Source of the DNA: DATGPD01 sp041398565
GTDB lineage: Bacteria > Planctomycetota > UBA1135 > UBA2386
DNA: 64,000 nt
Direction: 5' to 3'
Assembly (NCBI GenBank): GCA_041398565.1
Contig: JAWKUN010000002.1
Coordinates: 744,001 to 808,000 of the forward strand
The notes under the pieces are model-generated. The model worked only from the letters and a program-made list of their open reading frames with translations. It made no database searches and was not told the origin of the DNA. A program made the translations under genes and the position numbers. Positions 63,715 through 64,000 of the stretch are shown piece by piece; the first letter of the stretch is position 1, and each line of letters begins with the position of its first letter.

Positions 63715-64000
63715 ATGAGGACGAGCATGAGGCTGCAGGCGATCATCCCCCTGACCTTGGCAGTGCTGACCGGGTGCATGAGCACCACGACGTCGGACCA
63801 GAGCTACGTCAAGGCCAACTCCGTCGTGGCGGCAGAGATCACCCGCCGCATCTCCGACATCCAGTACCAGCACCGAAACGATCTGCTGGACAACCTGATG
63901 TGGCTGGCGCAGTCCGGCGAGCAGGCGATTCCCTACCTGCTCGACGCGATGCACCACCAGGAGCCCAAGGTGCGCGCCAATGCCGCCTGGGTGCTGGGCC
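63715..64000 (+). CDS. Lipoprotein with HEAT-like repeats, partial (runs off right edge)
   Basis: 95 codons visible. A signal sequence with lipobox LTGC (about residues 19-22) is followed by a helical segment (VAAEITRRISDIQYQH) and the start of a HEAT-like repeat (LDAMHHQEPKVRANAAWVLG). The C-terminus lies outside the window. Such proteins are usually scaffolds; no more can be said. ATG at 63715, with a second in-frame ATG at 63727. Confidence 0.65.
   Translation, partial: MRTSMRLQAIIPLTLAVLTGCMSTTTSDQSYVKANSVVAAEITRRISDIQYQHRNDLLDNLMWLAQSGEQAIPYLLDAMHHQEPKVRANAAWVLG

Overview
The window is very GC-rich, densely coding bacterial chromosome with no phage, plasmid or CRISPR signature. The gene content suggests a member of the Planctomycetota. 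The evidence is large secreted FG-GAP/VCBS proteins that share a C-terminal beta domain, a PilM/PilN/PilO set joined to Gsp-type pseudopilins that carry jelly-roll domains, and many proteins with Pro/Gly/Ala-rich extensions. This taxonomic placement is inference; no rRNA is present.

Left part (1-12280): an isocitrate dehydrogenase cut by the window edge, a KDPG aldolase and a lipoprotein hydrolase. Then comes a minus-strand chain rsmE, Nudix, pseudo-receiver/GGDEF, read in the reverse order and joined by 4-base overlaps. The conserved translation cluster rpsB-tsf-pyrH-frr follows, with a Trm112-like protein and a membrane-anchored PpiD/SurA-like coiled-coil protein. Next is a 667-base intergenic stretch full of hairpins and repeats. 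It is followed by a minus-strand envelope/glycan set (two methyltransferases, a FAD oxidoreductase, a GT2 glycosyltransferase), a secreted SGNH hydrolase and a second RsmE.

Centre (18.7-38.4 kb): a long plus-strand operon with FHA protein, PilM-PilN fusion, PilO-like protein, TPR protein, five pseudopilins (GspG, H, K, J and I types), a secreted TPR/zinc-ribbon protein, a parvulin-type isomerase and ScpB. Many of its genes overlap by 4 bases. The GspK-type subunit is 1,720 residues, and LamG or jelly-roll folds appear in four or five operon members. A tRNA-Glu gene lies just downstream.

Right part (38.6-64 kb): two MFS transporters, a carboxypeptidase-regulatory-domain protein, an aldo/keto reductase with an added beta domain, three secreted proteins sharing a C-terminal domain, an acyl-CoA ligase, a Nudix hydrolase and XerC. 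A class V aminotransferase, SerB and SerA supply serine synthesis; serA and serB are overlapped with a polyprenyl-phosphate sugar transferase. YraN, YajC, MnmA and HU complete the region.

The most unusual features are two. One is the lectin-like pseudopilus operon. The other is a family of dispersed elements of about 190 bases (five copies here) whose 3' half folds into a closing stem around two hairpins, with compensatory base changes between copies.
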